Assembly: GCF_040958095.1 (NCBI RefSeq)
Contig: NC_091193.1
Coordinates: forward strand, 23,166,401 to 23,230,400
Source: Procambarus clarkii
Lineage: Eukaryota > Arthropoda > Malacostraca > Decapoda > Cambaridae
Reading direction: 5' to 3'
Length of the DNA stretch: 64,000 bases
Below the pieces are notes generated by a model. It was not told the origin of the DNA, ran no database searches, and saw only the letters and a program-made list of their open reading frames with translations. Made by a program: the position numbers and the translations under genes. Of this stretch, positions 39,810-45,690 are shown in pieces. Position 1 is the first letter of the stretch. Every line of letters begins with the position of its first letter.

Positions 39810-40053
39810 CTGTGCACCATGTCGGCCCACCTAATTTAATGAAAATGAAGATCATACTCTATTCTGAGAGAATAAATGAATGAACAATTATACGAACATT
39901 AAATGAACAATTAATGATAGTTCATATTTTTTATTCTGATTTGAAAATCTGAAGTTTTCAATATTCAATTTTAAAATTAATTTTGATTCTCTGGTTTTTC
40001 AAGTTACGCTGTGATCATTTGGACAAAGTTGGAGCATTTGCCTAGTTGATTAT

Positions 40054-40087
<34 letters not shown>

Positions 40088-41633
40088 AAAGCGTTTGTTT
40101 AAGTTTTAAAAATTTATCTTAAATTATTTTTTGTCAAATTATATATGTATGTATTGTGTGGTCTAAGGGTTAAAGTGACAAGACAGTAAGACTTTACCAA
40201 GCTGTACTTGTTTCACATGTCTTACCTTTGGTATAATGATGTACTTCGCTTCTACATCACCAAATCTTAAACTCTCTCCACCTTGCAGGGCAAACCGTAC
40301 ATTAGGCTTCAGGATCATCTAGGAAACATTGTTAACAGAATTTATTACATTTATATATTTTTAAGTGTTAATAGTAATTAAATTACTGCACTAGGGATAC
40401 AATACACTAAATGTTTTAGAAGTACAGACATGCAACAGTTTACAGCAAGAACTTGTTTCCAGTCCCCATTAAGCTTACTCGCAGATATTACATAAATGTT
40501 TAAATTTCCAGTATTTTGACTTTCCATGATGAAATGGTGTGCTTAAGGGCAGCCATTATTCCCTTATTAAACTGAAACCTTAAATTAATGAAGAAAGTTT
40601 TGTCTTAACGGCACACAGGCACAGCAAAATACTAAGATAATATTAGACAAACAATAATATAACACAAGAGAATGCAACTCTGATTCATTGGTTAATCAAG
40701 TCTAGACATAAAAGAGACTTGTAATGCTCTCATGTGCATGGACAAGTAATACATATAATTATGGCAGTTGGAGGTCATCAGCCAAGTTGGCAAACTGGAA
40801 GTTTATGCAAGTGTTCAAGCAAAGTTCCTGTGGCAACTCTGGGCAGGACTGAGCCTTTCTCCAGAGCCTCCCTATCACCAGTATGACTCGACAAACATTT
40901 AAACATGATTCCTTTTGCATTGTCCCCCTTCCCCAACTCTAACGACTCCTAATAACTCCTTTGGTATCAGGATGTATCTAGTCTTAATGAACATCTGAGT
41001 AGAATATTGTAACTGAAAAATAGTTTAAACTCACCTTACCAATTCTCGTCTTGTTCATGCTACCAAGATCTGCTATGGTGTGCATGTCTCTGTCCACTTC
41101 AATGACAGCATGCTGCTTGGAAAGAACCTAGGAGAAAAAGACTTACTAAGCCTCAGCATGAAGATAAATGTCATAATTGTTAAAATTATCAGTATTAGTC
41201 CCAGAGATATTATTCTAAACAATATCCTTACTTTTTCCACTGCAAAATCACACTTTCTCACCTTATTATCCAGCACAATTCTGCATGTTGCCGAATCCCG
41301 ACCAATTTTTGTTTCCCCCAGATGAATATCATGACGACTCCCACCAACTTCCAGCCAAGCAACCTATGGATGTAAGAATACTGTATATACCACTTTATAT
41401 ATATTAAGAATTTTGCTGAAATAAAATAATGCAAAGAAAACATTCAACAAATTTCAGGGCCAGGGGGCATTCACATTTATGCTCTATACAAGAAAATATA
41501 CAACGTAACAGACAGCAAATCATTCATAATATAAAGAACTCCTTACCAGACTCTGCTCCTTTGGGTCACCTTCTTCATTATCCCAGTCATCAGCAAGAGC
41601 CTGTGTGCACTCAAGGACTTGTGTATCATCCAT
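1306..41633 (-). CDS. MDC1: MDC1 ortholog: FHA, TQxF array and tandem BRCT checkpoint mediator (whole gene span)
   Basis: Twelve coding exons give a protein of about 2,100 residues. MDC1 is the nuclear scaffold that binds phosphorylated H2AX at DNA breaks and recruits ATM, the MRN complex and RNF8. The order is diagnostic: a short N-terminus with TQ at Thr4, an FHA domain (residues about 30-125), a long disordered acidic and TQ-rich region, a basic region, then two BRCT repeats at the extreme C-terminus. The vertebrate PST repeats are absent. Exons join by GT-AG in consistent phase, except for one unresolved step between exons 6 and 7. Introns are huge (up to 10.7 kb) and carry most of the transposons in this window. 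Human MDC1 has nearly the same length. The start was chosen because the sequence after it (MDDTQ) matches the vertebrate N-terminus and a 3' splice site lies 19 bases upstream. Confidence 0.93.
1509..2972. other. MDC1 intron part without recognised element
   Basis: AT-rich intron sequence. A loosely repeated stretch (about 2090-2190, 2310-2400 and 2510-2580) contains variants of TTACATCGCTCGTTTTGGTATCA and is probably an old tandem or interspersed repeat. The short open frames here have no coding character. Confidence 0.4.
3089..3485 (+). repeat. Three tandem copies of a 125-150 bp unit
   Basis: Units start at about 3089, 3241 and 3366. Each contains GACAGAGTTCACAG, then ATCACAGATTACAATTA, TTCCTTCATATGACAAGTT and short runs of CACAAGTGGACC. 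A single unit is visible in the related element at 52.4-52.6 kb, so triplication happened in this copy. Confidence 0.75.
3825..6140. repeat. Repeated 180-213 bp unit, three copies, one separated by a LINE
   Basis: Copies lie at about 3825-4005, 5743-5955 and 5956-6140. They share a block around CACAGTTCAGTGACC, TAATAAATCAGTTCC, TTTATTATCGTAATAATG and ACCCAAAAATATATAA. The offset between the last two copies is 213 bases. The LINE at 4006-5735 lies between the first and second copies, so the array is older than the LINE. Confidence 0.65.
4006..5735 (+). mobile_element. CR1/L2-like LINE (family 1), internally deleted copy
   Basis: A proline-rich leader is followed by endonuclease sequence (AVIYNPPLNDRRP; LLIMGDFNHGKIDWE; ARLDLIFTLNESEIREV). 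At about 5080 it jumps straight into the ORF2 C-terminus (LANIRTAFRNLCKESFRTLY; YVRPILEYAAPAWSPYL; RGDMITTYKILRGID), so the whole reverse-transcriptase core is deleted. The 3' end reads GCACAATTAGGTGAGTA with a repeat of ATTAGGTGAGTA, the short-tandem tail typical of CR1/L2 LINEs. Non-functional. Confidence 0.85.
6318..6743 (+). pseudogene. C-terminal tail of a Tigger-like transposase with 7-residue repeats
   Basis: A 141-codon open frame starting KMKQYFARTSS-like and then consisting of twelve repeats STRTAVP or STRTAVT, ending with a Ser/Thr/Ala-rich tail. The Tigger transposase at 57.0-57.4 kb also ends in a Ser/Thr-rich repeated tail (APSTSEALQAS). The catalytic part is missing. Expression is not indicated. 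Confidence 0.5.
6399..6650 (+). repeat. 21-bp minisatellite, 12 copies
   Basis: Twelve head-to-tail copies of CCAGCACGAGAACAGCCGTAC. The only common variant is a C/A change that turns Pro into Thr in the coded heptapeptide, and it alternates in units 4, 6 and 8. The near-perfect copies imply recent expansion. Confidence 0.95.
7305..7556 (+). mobile_element. tRNA-derived SINE, family 1
   Basis: The 5' part is tRNA-like: A box GGTCGGCCGAGCGGACAGC and B box GGATTCGATCC within a tRNA-length segment. It is followed by a body (GGACAGAGTTTCTTTCACCC; CTAGCAGTAAAATAGGTACC) and a tail GGCCTGGTCGAGGACCGGGC to AAGATAACCTC. The tail closely matches the 3' end of the LINE at 16615-16915, which is the usual relation between a SINE and the LINE that mobilises it. 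Confidence 0.85.
8227..8462. mobile_element. tRNA-derived SINE, family 2, snapback copy
   Basis: A tRNA-like segment on the minus strand (B box region GGGTTCGAACCC at 8285, A box near GGCACAGTCAATTAAGG). The outer arms, 8227-8266 and 8423-8462, are imperfect inverted repeats of about 40 bases, so the unit can fold back. A further partial copy with a plus-strand tRNA-like segment lies at about 8575-8690. Confidence 0.65.
8575..8740 (+). mobile_element. tRNA-derived SINE, family 2, second copy
   Basis: Contains the A box GGCACAGTCGATTAAGGCGC and B box GGTTCAAACCC followed by CATCACGGCCCTGAG. The same family is found at 8227-8462 and 56778-57009. Confidence 0.65.
8745..8940 (-). mobile_element. 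tRNA-derived SINE, family 1-like, minus strand
   Basis: Read on the minus strand: a tRNA-like head (GGCCTGACAGCTGAGTGGAC, B box GGTTCGATCCC), the family-1 body with GTTTCTTTCACCGTGATGCC and CAGTAAATAGGTTCCTGGG, and a short tail. A more decayed minus-strand relative lies at 46240-46435. Confidence 0.7.
9040..9195 (-). CDS. MDC1: MDC1 exon 11: BRCT1-BRCT2 junction
   Basis: Exon of 156 bases, phase 1 on both sides, acceptor TATCAACCACAG and donor GAAAG|GTGAGA. It encodes YLVKDMEAEEKYGFRLDQSL, the inter-BRCT linker, then LLFEGLSIHAT and VKPPPDQMKGE, which open BRCT2. The linker pattern (EKNFGFSL-like) and PPP turn are typical of MDC1. Confidence 0.94.
9552..9704 (-). CDS. MDC1: MDC1 exon 10: BRCT1 middle with phospho-binding residues
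   Basis: Exon of 153 bases, phase 1 on both sides, acceptor TTATGATTTCAG and donor GTTG|GTATGT. It contains INIRRTCKLLAVIGRGLPIV and a conserved Trp (PAWLSAS). The RRTxK string matches the vertebrate residues that bind the phosphoserine and the C-terminal carboxylate of gamma-H2AX, so H2AX-tail binding is probably conserved. Confidence 0.93.
11310..12945 (+). pseudogene. DIRS-A gag-like region
   Basis: The longest open piece is 12073-12942. Its conserved part, LLKLFALILWDVVLQFF to CRQVVLASLLESAWALALKF, recurs in DIRS-C (32.1-33.0 kb, minus) and DIRS-E (59.0-59.6 kb, minus), so it is a real element gene. Such upstream ORFs are usually called gag in DIRS elements. No zinc knuckle is seen. A 24-bp tandem repeat (11940-12130) sits in its middle. 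Confidence 0.65.
11940..12130 (+). repeat. 24-bp tandem repeat, about 8 copies
   Basis: Head-to-tail units near CCTTCGGGGCCATCGGTTCAG plus TGT. Because 24 is divisible by three, all frames stay open and encode octapeptides such as SLRGHRFS or PFGAIGSV. It is not present in the corresponding part of DIRS-C or DIRS-E. Confidence 0.85.
12946..14410 (+). pseudogene. DIRS-A reverse transcriptase and RNase H, frameshifted
   Basis: The RT motif VFLDLRDVYWHIPIHPGF is at 13440-13500. The catalytic box reads YLDNW (about 13638-13652) where other copies have YLDDW, so the second aspartate is changed to Asn. The RNase H part starts VFTDASSLGWGFV at 14189 and runs to LHSDCSQVV. Several frame changes separate the domains. 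Dead copy. Confidence 0.8.
14411..16366. other. MDC1 intron, mostly unclassified
   Basis: No gene. At 14.64-15.13 kb there is an unclassified repeat with a short T9A run (14845-14872) and a block around TTTTTTGGGAACACTTTATTTCATGC that recurs at 35950-36025. Polypyrimidine and poly-G runs lie near 15790 and 15880. The rest shows no recognised structure. Confidence 0.4.
16367..16496 (-). CDS. MDC1: MDC1 exon 9: BRCT1 start
   Basis: Exon of 43 codons plus one base (phase 0 to 1), acceptor TTTATTTTACAG and donor TTTTG|GTAAGA. It encodes PRVLFTGYMDAQDVKIVTDFG, the first strand and helix of BRCT1; the Thr of the LFTG motif is one of the phosphoserine contacts in vertebrate MDC1. Confidence 0.93.
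16615..16920 (+). mobile_element. LINE 3' end fragment (family 2)
   Basis: The frame reads NIRGPRLFNTLPLHIRGI and then TVFKRELDKHLQRIPDQPG, the usual C-terminal end of CR1/L2-type ORF2, and continues to NQEAWSTTGPRGR and a stop. The last 60 bases, AGGCCTGGTCGACGACCGGG to CTCAAGGTAACC, match the tail of SINE family 1. A second fragment of the same coding part is at 37490-37585. Confidence 0.75.
17361..22367 (-). CDS. MDC1: MDC1 exon 8: 5-kb exon with TQxF array and basic region
   Basis: A single open exon of 1,669 codons, phase 0 on both sides (acceptor TTTTTATTTCAG, donor TCGATTG|GTGAGT). The first third holds eleven P-T-Q-x-[FY] motifs (nine Phe, two Tyr) and three degenerate ones, usually preceded by Asp/Glu-rich and hydrophobic residues (as in DIFDQPTQPY). 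In vertebrates TQxF sites are phosphorylated by ATM and then bound by the RNF8 FHA domain. Two copies of SDxSTDIE and a run of SDSE motifs look like CK2 sites. The last 600 residues are rich in Lys, Arg and Ser with many SQ sites and likely nuclear-localisation signals (RSKRKRGSD). No globular domain is visible. Confidence 0.92.
22368..22748. other. Short MDC1 intron 7
   Basis: An intron of 381 bases between exons 7 and 8, AT-rich, with no recognised repeat. It is the only intron in the middle of the gene free of transposons. Confidence 0.7.
22749..22934 (-). CDS. MDC1: MDC1 exon 7: FVPESP-type repeats
   Basis: An open stretch of 62 codons from acceptor TATTAATTAG to donor AAAG|GTTAGC. It contains three related motifs, DFIPQTP, SFVPESP and FTVPESP, so the whole stretch looks coding. 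With the acceptor at 22934 it is entered in phase 0, but exon 6 ends in phase 1. An alternative acceptor (GACACCAG before 22900) would restore the phase and drop the first motif. Either a further small exon was missed, or exons 5 and 6 are alternatively spliced. Confidence 0.75.
23003..23075 (+). repeat. (TG)n microsatellite
   Basis: About 35 uninterrupted TG repeats in the MDC1 intron, preceded by a short TATATATGTATG stretch. Confidence 0.97.
23880..24701 (-). pseudogene. DIRS-B tyrosine recombinase
   Basis: The N-terminal part runs from about 24701 (FFSWLFEDQYLMPNTVALYR) and the catalytic part from 24234 (VLCPVATLRRYLRA; THDVHKFALAAFFGNMSW; FWQSNRVLAACYLVNVPG). The RxxxH/K-HxxR-Y pattern of tyrosine recombinases is recognisable, with the final Tyr in ACYL. 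The HxxR arginine is His here (HDVH), most easily explained by a CGT to CAT change. The two parts are in different frames. Confidence 0.8.
24235..25704 (-). pseudogene. DIRS-B RNase H and linker domain
   Basis: RNase H begins at LNLVTDASSLGWSF in one frame and continues to LRLSHGSTIQLHSDCS. After a frame change it continues as VDADSFRWLCQTFGYPEVDLF and WSRWGFLYLFPPVWLLLQVL down to about 24814. The same linker is found in DIRS-E. The frame changes make it non-functional. Confidence 0.75.
25740..26390 (+). pseudogene. LINE family-1 ORF1
   Basis: The frame MDVPKETRTADEFADILRR is followed, after a frame change, by IERIFRLGQYNKDKDRLIKV, VVFKSEDTKEEILAKKSSLF and IFLQRNMTREERAA. The pattern of a short RNA-binding-like core with basic ERxA tail is typical of ORF1p in CR1/jockey-superfamily LINEs. 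It ends in a proline-rich segment. Nucleic-acid-binding function is inferred from the family. Confidence 0.65.
26690..29520 (+). pseudogene. LINE family-1 ORF2 (endonuclease and reverse transcriptase), broken
   Basis: Endonuclease motifs: VMYSNIDGI, DVIGLTETKLSG, LNHGRIDWENKD and MSDHSVLTFEY. RT motifs: AIGPDGISPWILK, NVVPIYKKRDRQEALNYRPV, GVQQGSVLGPILFLIYVNDL and the catalytic box FADDAKI. C-terminal: RPILEYAAPAWSPYF and MITTYKILRGI. The 450-codon piece 27071-28423 is the longest intact part. Frameshifts and stops separate the rest. Confidence 0.85.
29640..30335. mobile_element. DIRS end-to-end junction fragment
   Basis: A minus-oriented DIRS terminal repeat (29640-30075) runs straight into a plus-oriented one (30075-30325) through CCCCCCAGAAAAACAGCG and TAGAATGTAATGAA. 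This is the same right-end/left-end arrangement as the internal complementary region, or as the junction of a circular DIRS intermediate. No coding sequence. Confidence 0.7.
30650..31550 (-). pseudogene. DIRS-C tyrosine recombinase
   Basis: The readable stretch 30817-31389 has VAALRCYLRATGSVSVDALW, RAHDVHKYAALSAVFGNMS and, in another frame, RSNRVLATRYLVNVSG. The HxxR arginine is again His (HDVH), as in DIRS-B. Broken by frameshifts. Confidence 0.75.
31580..32080 (-). pseudogene. DIRS-C reverse transcriptase fragment
   Basis: Contains the RT core in two frames: WLLLELGAWMVSLGLEDSYW then, in the other frame, LWVLAYLDDWFVWAPSWSEC with an intact DD pair. It stops at about 31580, where the sequence changes to tyrosine recombinase. 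Confidence 0.75.
32105..33041 (-). pseudogene. DIRS-C gag-like region
   Basis: Two open pieces, 32667-33041 and 32105-32617, align with DIRS-A gag: MLPVYLGGSLEFLNECLFAP, LALVLCFFGLWSCVW and LKLFVPILWEVMFMFF. A frame break separates them. Confidence 0.7.
33680..33745 (-). CDS. MDC1: Predicted MDC1 exon 6 of 66 bases, between two DIRS ends
   Basis: The reading begins after acceptor TTTTACTTGTAG and ends at TTTCAG|GTGAGT, 22 codons, phase 1 in and 1 out. This agrees with exon 5 ending in phase 1, and the other two frames contain stops. The peptide starts LDVTKRDCTIEGDEG, acidic and without a domain. Only 8 bases (acceptor side) and 4 bases (donor side) separate it from DIRS terminal sequence, so it could be an original exon trapped by insertions or a new exon. 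Not supported by homology. Confidence 0.6.
33754..34935. mobile_element. DIRS fragment D (terminal repeat, ICR and recombinase remnant)
   Basis: It starts AAAACCCAGCATTAAATG, the left-end sequence of DIRS. It has an internal complementary region at about 34210-34280 (GGCATTTCACTATATTCAATG) and a decayed minus-strand recombinase (34622-34957: VFSNMSWIDIQALRFWQAKC). Its left end lies 8 bases from the acceptor of MDC1 exon 6. Confidence 0.75.
35022..35130 (-). CDS. MDC1: MDC1 exon 5: acidic linker with S/T-D/E cluster
   Basis: Exon of 109 bases (36 codons plus one base, phase 0 to 1), acceptor GTACTTACCAG and donor CCAG|GTATGC. The peptide has the run DDSGSETESESMFSLDDSG, an acidic serine/threonine cluster of the type phosphorylated by CK2. 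In vertebrate MDC1 comparable SDTD clusters bind NBS1; the equivalence here is inferred from composition and position only. Confidence 0.75.
35940..36330. repeat. (GCAG)n/(GCCT)n simple repeats after an unclassified repeat
   Basis: About 20 GCAG units at 36072-36150, then their inverse (TGCC)n at 36160-36195 and TCCC-rich sequence. Open frames here are products of the simple repeat. The block 35950-36025 repeats sequence from 15085-15160. Confidence 0.9.
36395..36730 (-). mobile_element. Tigger-like fragment (family 2), minus strand
   Basis: The reverse complement of this block matches 39181-39450 and 42236-42580 over more than 300 bases (ACTTGGTTTCCGAAC; CCAGTTTCCCGATT; CAGTTTGCCCACTG). At 42.57 kb the same leader is followed by a CENP-B-type HTH ORF, which identifies the family. 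Confidence 0.65.
37015..37160 (+). mobile_element. LINE 3' tail with TTTGA repeats (family 3)
   Basis: GCCCGAAACGCTTTGCGTAA, TAGTGGCTTTAGGCATTG and TAGCTCTATCTATAAAT, then a tail of repeated TGATT. Related copies are at 45538-45690 and, more diverged, at 47885-48000. Confidence 0.7.
37490..37590 (+). mobile_element. LINE family-2 coding fragment
   Basis: About 100 bases nearly identical to 16625-16720 (TACTCTGAGAGAGAATTCTA; CGCTTCCACTACACATAAGG). It encodes NIRDPKLFNT-like C-terminal ORF2 sequence. Confidence 0.65.
38515..38818 (-). mobile_element. tRNA-derived SINE, family 3, minus strand
   Basis: Read on the minus strand: A box GGTGTAGTGGTAAGACACTC, B box GGTTCGTATCC, body with CCGGGGAGGATTTACTGGGC, tail CTAGTGGCTGTAC to GAGATATATACAAGAG. 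It matches the plus-strand copy at 39485-39806 over almost its entire length. In front of its head is a short duplication of ACTGCC/CCACGGAGACTGCC. Confidence 0.9.
39181..39450 (+). mobile_element. Tigger-like fragment (family 2), interrupted by a SINE
   Basis: Starts CAGTACAGAGCACCACTTGG and follows the family-2 leader. The sequence resumes after the SINE at about 39808 with CTGTGCACCATGTCGGC, which matches CCGTGCACCATGTCAGC at 42560, where the transposase ORF starts. Confidence 0.65.
39485..39806 (+). mobile_element. tRNA-derived SINE, family 3, with poly(A)
   Basis: Head CCGTGGTGTAGTGGTAAGAC (A box) and GGTTCGTATCC (B box), body, 3' region CTTGCCCGAAACGCTACGCG and TACTAGTGGCTGTACAAG, then about 33 A residues. 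The intact promoter boxes and long A tail suggest recent insertion. It is preceded by partial repeats of GTCTCCGTGGTGT. Confidence 0.92.
40226..40318 (-). CDS. MDC1: MDC1 exon 4: FHA domain end
   Basis: Exon of 31 codons, phase 0 on both sides, acceptor TTTCCTAG and donor AAAG|GTAAGA. It contains the last FHA strands (GGESLRFGDVEAKYIII) with the conserved L-x-x-GD turn. Confidence 0.92.
41035..41127 (-). CDS. MDC1: MDC1 exon 3: FHA domain core
   Basis: Exon of 31 codons, phase 0 on both sides. It carries SKQHAVIEVD (the Ser and His of the FHA SxxH motif) and LGSMNKTRI (the conserved Asn loop), so all the residues that contact phosphothreonine are present. Confidence 0.93.
41262..41363 (-). 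CDS. MDC1: MDC1 exon 2: FHA domain, first part
   Basis: Exon of 34 codons, phase 0 on both sides, acceptor CTATGGATAG-like TCCATAG and donor AAG|GTGAGA. It encodes the first FHA strands with the GRDSATCRIVLDN signature; the GR pair is the conserved start of the phosphothreonine-binding loop. Confidence 0.92.
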
Positions 41634-41652
41634 CCTCTTGGCTTATGTGTAT
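41547..41652 (-). CDS. MDC1: MDC1 exon with start codon
   Basis: Acceptor GGGCTACAG at 41653, 19 bases of 5' leader, ATG at 41633-41631, then 29 codons to donor G|GTAAGG. The peptide starts MDDTQVLECTQALADDWD. Vertebrate MDC1 begins MEDTQ, and its Thr4 is an ATM site that drives FHA-mediated dimerisation. Here Thr4-Gln5 is kept and a second TQ follows at residues 10-11. Phase 0 out. Confidence 0.9.
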
Positions 41653-42235
41653 CTGTAGCCCAGTCAAATGTGATATGTATTAAAATATATTTTACACAGA
41701 ATGGAAAGCACACGTCTTACATCATCATTAACAGGAGAAAGAAGGATTACGATGTTGGGAAGAAAGACTTGAATGGGGAGAGAAAGATTTGAAGGAGGGA
41801 GAGAGAGAGAGATGGATACTTTATATTTATTTGAGAAAAATTAACAAAAAGTTATCCCAGAACCAATCAACTGTCATAACAGGAATAAATGACAGACCTC
41901 AAGGCTAAATACAACCACACATGACAGGGCTGTTCTCGCCAAGACCTTTAAAATAGTGAACAAATTTGATTGTTCATTTATTATGCACTACTGTATATAC
42001 CCATCCCATGGGCAGTAGTGGAACAAGGTTACAGAGGCACATAATGGGCTCAGGAGCTGAACCTCAGAATTCATTTAACTAAGCAAGTAACAATCTTGTG
42101 ATATTAGTTACACAGTTTAATGTCAATAGTCTTTTATAACACAAATGTTCAAAAGTGGCCCACAAATCTCTGTACAGAACAATTTACGTATGTGATGGGC
42201 CAGTTACAGTTATAAACATCCACGTGCTTTGTGAA

Positions 42236-42800
42236 CACCGTCTATCCAAAAATGCCAGTTTCCCGATTTGGGTTGGATCGAATCCTCGAGTTCGGGAAGC
42301 ACAAGGTTTGCATAAAATAGTTCGGATATCTCATCAGGCAAGCATCCACCAGTCCTCGTGGCCCAGGGTAGTGGTGGGTGGTTCGGAGGGAGATGGCCCT
42401 AGTTTGCACACTGACCATGTCGGGCACCAATCTAGTGCCTTCTACCCTCTGACATCACAGACTCGCAGCCCATTGTTCCTGCAGTTTTGATTTGCCACAA
42501 GACTAAAGTGTTCCTTCTGTGACTTTGTTTGATATGTATCGTCACAATCTAGGAACATCCGTGCACCATGTCAGCTCTCAATGCATCCACTGTGTCAGTG
42601 AAAGCTCTAACAAGCAAGATACATAAAAAGAGGTCATTGATGACATTTGAGAAGAAAGTTGAAATAATTAAGAAGTGGAGAGCCGAGTCCCGAGAAGTGC
42701 CTTGTGCGCTGAATATGGCAGTAGAAAAAGTACTTTTTTTTATTTTCTTAAGGGTAAATTTATCATTTTTACTATTTCTCAAGAAGTGATGAAAGTGATA
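42236..42800 (+). mobile_element. Tigger-like element fragment (family 2) with HTH ORF start
   Basis: The leader shared with 36.4 and 39.2 kb is followed by an ORF from 42568 reading SLMTFEKKVEIIKKWRAESR and VPCALNMA. This is the first helix-turn-helix of the CENP-B/pogo DNA-binding region. The frame ends after 73 codons and no DDE domain follows. Truncated transposase. Confidence 0.7.
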
Positions 42801-43042
42801 AGATAATATGAAATAGAAAGGTAGTAAGTAAAGCAAAAGTGGCAACTGTTGATAATGCAGTGTGGCAGCAGTACAAACAGAATCCTGAGGAGCAATATTT
42901 TAGTAATATTTTGAAGTCATTCTGGCATTTATCTTAACGACTAACAGTGAGTTTGAAACTCGGGACATGATGAACCTATACAATTTGTATATTTAGTTTT
43001 TGAAAACAAGAGCAAAGGGAAGGAAACAAATATCAAAGTCTT

Positions 43043-44755
43043 TTGCAAAGGCTTCCAAGAAAGCTCGCATTGCCTCACCTGCACCTAGAATTTGCCTCAC
43101 CTGAATTTGACCTCACCAGTGATGAGGTCAAAGGGAATCTGTTGGAGCTGAAAGTGACAAAGGCAGATGGGCCTGACAGAATCTCACCATGGAAACTAAA
43201 GGAAGGTGCAGAAGCACTAAGTGTGTCACTCTCTATGGTGTATAACAGGTCACTGGAAACAGGAGACCTACCAAAAAGTTGGATGAGAGCTAATGTAGTC
43301 CCAATATACAAAAAGGATGACAGACAAGAGGCACTAAACTATAGGCCAGTTTCCCTAACATGTATACCATGTAAGGTGATGGAGAAGATCATGAGGAAAA
43401 GGCTCGTAGAGCATCTGGAGGGAAATAGCTTTGTAACACACCATCAGCATGGGTTCAGAGATAGTAAATCGTGCCTCACAGGTTTAATCGAATTCTATGA
43501 CAAAGCAATAAAAATTAGGCAAGAAAGAGAAGAGTGGGCAGACTGCATTTTCTTGGATTGTCAGAAAGCCTTTGACACAGTATCCCATAAAAGGATGTTA
43601 TAAAAGTTGGGGCAACAGGCAGGAGTAAAAAGTAAGGTACTCCAATGGATAAGGGAGTATCTAAGCAACAGGAAACAGCGAGTAACTGTGAGAGGTGGAG
43701 ACATCAGAGTGGTGAGATGTCACCAGCGGAGTCCCACAGGGCTCTGTACTTGGACCCATCCTGTTTCTAATATATGTATACGATCTTCCAGAGGATATAG
43801 ACTCACTCCTCTCAATGTTTGCTGATGATGCAAAAATTATGAGAAGAATTAAGACAGATGAACACAGACAGAGACTACAGGATGACCTGGACAAATGGTC
43901 CAGGTCATCCTACAGTCTCTGTCTATCTTCATCTGTCCGTAGGACTGGTCTAGAAAATGTCTACTAAAGTTCAACTCAGGAAAGTGTAAAGTAATGAAAT
44001 TAGGCAAAGGGAGCAGAAGGCTGAACACAAGGTACCATCTGGGAGGTGAAATCCTGCAAGAGTCAAATAGGGAGAAAGATCTGGGGGTTGATATCACACC
44101 AAACCTGTCCCCAGAGGCCCACATCAAAAGGATATATCAGCAGCAGCATATGCTAGGTTGGCCAACATAAGAACTGCCTTTACAAACTTGGGTAAGGAAT
44201 CATTCAGGACCCTGTATACAACTTATGTCAGACCAATCCTGGAATATACAGCTCCAGCCTGGAGTTCATACCTAGTTAAACACAAGACAAAGTTAGAGAA
44301 GATTCAGCGGTATGCCTCCAGACTTGTCCCAGAACCGAGAGGTATGAGCTACGAGGAAAGGCTGAAGGAGCTGAACCTTACGTCCTTGGAAAACAGCAGA
44401 GTAAGGGAAGACATGATAACCACCTACAAAATTCTCAAGGGAATTGACAGGGTGGACAAAGACAAAGTCTTCAGCATGGGTGGAACACGAACAAGGCGGC
44501 ACAAGTGGAAACTTAGTACCCAGATGAGCCACAGAGATATTAGAAAGAATTTTTTCAGTATCAGAGAAGTGAACAAGTGGAATGCACTAGGAAGTGGTGT
44601 GGTGGAGGCTGACTCCATACAAAGTTTCAAATGTGGGTACATGATAGAGCCCAGTAGACTCGGAAATCTGTACACCAATTGATCGACAGTTGAGAGGCGG
44701 GACCAAAGAGACAAAGCTCAACCCCCACAAGCACAACTTGGCGAGTACCTGATTC
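43043..44755 (+). mobile_element. CR1/L2-like LINE (family 1), 5'-truncated copy
   Basis: RT from ADGPDRISPWKLKEG through NVVPIYKKDDRQEALNYRPV, DCIFLDCQKAFDTV and FADDAKIM, then the C-terminal domain (44158-44682: RPILEYTAPAWSSYL; MITTYKILKGIDRV). The 3' end is CACAAGCACAACTTGGCGAGTAC. Frame breaks lie at about 43603, 43740 and 43900. It lies in the intron between the proposed first exon and the start-codon exon of MDC1. Confidence 0.87.
43853..43937. repeat. 40-bp-arm palindrome inside LINE copy
   Basis: Arm 43853-43892 and arm 43898-43937 are inverted with about five mismatches and a 5-base spacer (AAATG). The centre is GACCTGGAC/GTCCAGGTC. Other copies of the LINE have a single arm here (28803-28845), so the second arm was added in this copy. 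Confidence 0.85.
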
Positions 44756-45537
44756 GTCTCATGTTGACCCAAATGCTTCAACATCTGAGGTTACCTTATC
44801 ACAATTAATCTCCACTTCAATCAACCCAGCACCATCAACATTCATCACCACCTCTTCCATGTAAATAACAATGCTCCATCAACAATAATAATCAAAACAG
44901 AAAGTGGATCGGGACTTCTCGTGTTGGCGAGTACAAACAAAATACTGTTCTGTTGAATTAATACTATGAACTTGTCAATTTTTTCCCTAGATTTTAAGGC
45001 CACTTATAGGAACACAACAGGTTAACTGACGAGTCTCAGCCCCGAGGGGCTCGTAAAGCACCTGGTTATCTCTACTAATCCTGCTTCCCATACCAATCCA
45101 ACAAGCATCAGCTGTATAGAGTTCACAGTTACAGTACATGCATGCACTACCTACATTAAGCAAACTTTGGCTATTTGGTTAAGATTCCTGGTAATACATC
45201 ATTTTGAATCTGAACCACATCTTCAAAATGTCAAATATGGTGCTTACAAGGGGCAACAGCTTCAAACACAACAAGCCATAACGTACAGCAGAAAACAGTG
45301 AGGTGCTTGGTAATACATCCAAAGAATCACCTACCTGCAAAAGCTGTAAATGGCAATATATTACAGTACTGCACTGTACTGTACTGTACTTCAGCTTAAA
45401 ATTCAGCTGAAAAAATCTTCAGGAATAATCGAGGATTATCTTTGACAAGCCATAGACTTCCTATCTCCATCAAAGCCACTAGAGATGGTGGGCCCTCAGG
45501 TAAATTCAGTTACTGTACATGGACTATCAATTCAATA

Positions 45538-45690
45538 ACTGCCCAAAATGCTATGCGTATTAGTGGCTTTAGGTATTGTATGTACTAGCTCTATCTATAA
45601 ATCCAACATTATGTCTGTAACTCATCATCTATGTATGTACTTTTACCTTAATAAAAATTTGAATTTTGAATTTGAATATCAAGACTATAT
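45538..45690 (+). mobile_element. LINE 3' tail (family 3)
   Basis: TGCCCAAAATGCTATGCGTA, TTAGTGGCTTTAGGTATTG and TAGCTCTATCTATAAATCC, ending in repeats of TTTGAAT. Same family as 37015-37160. Confidence 0.7.
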
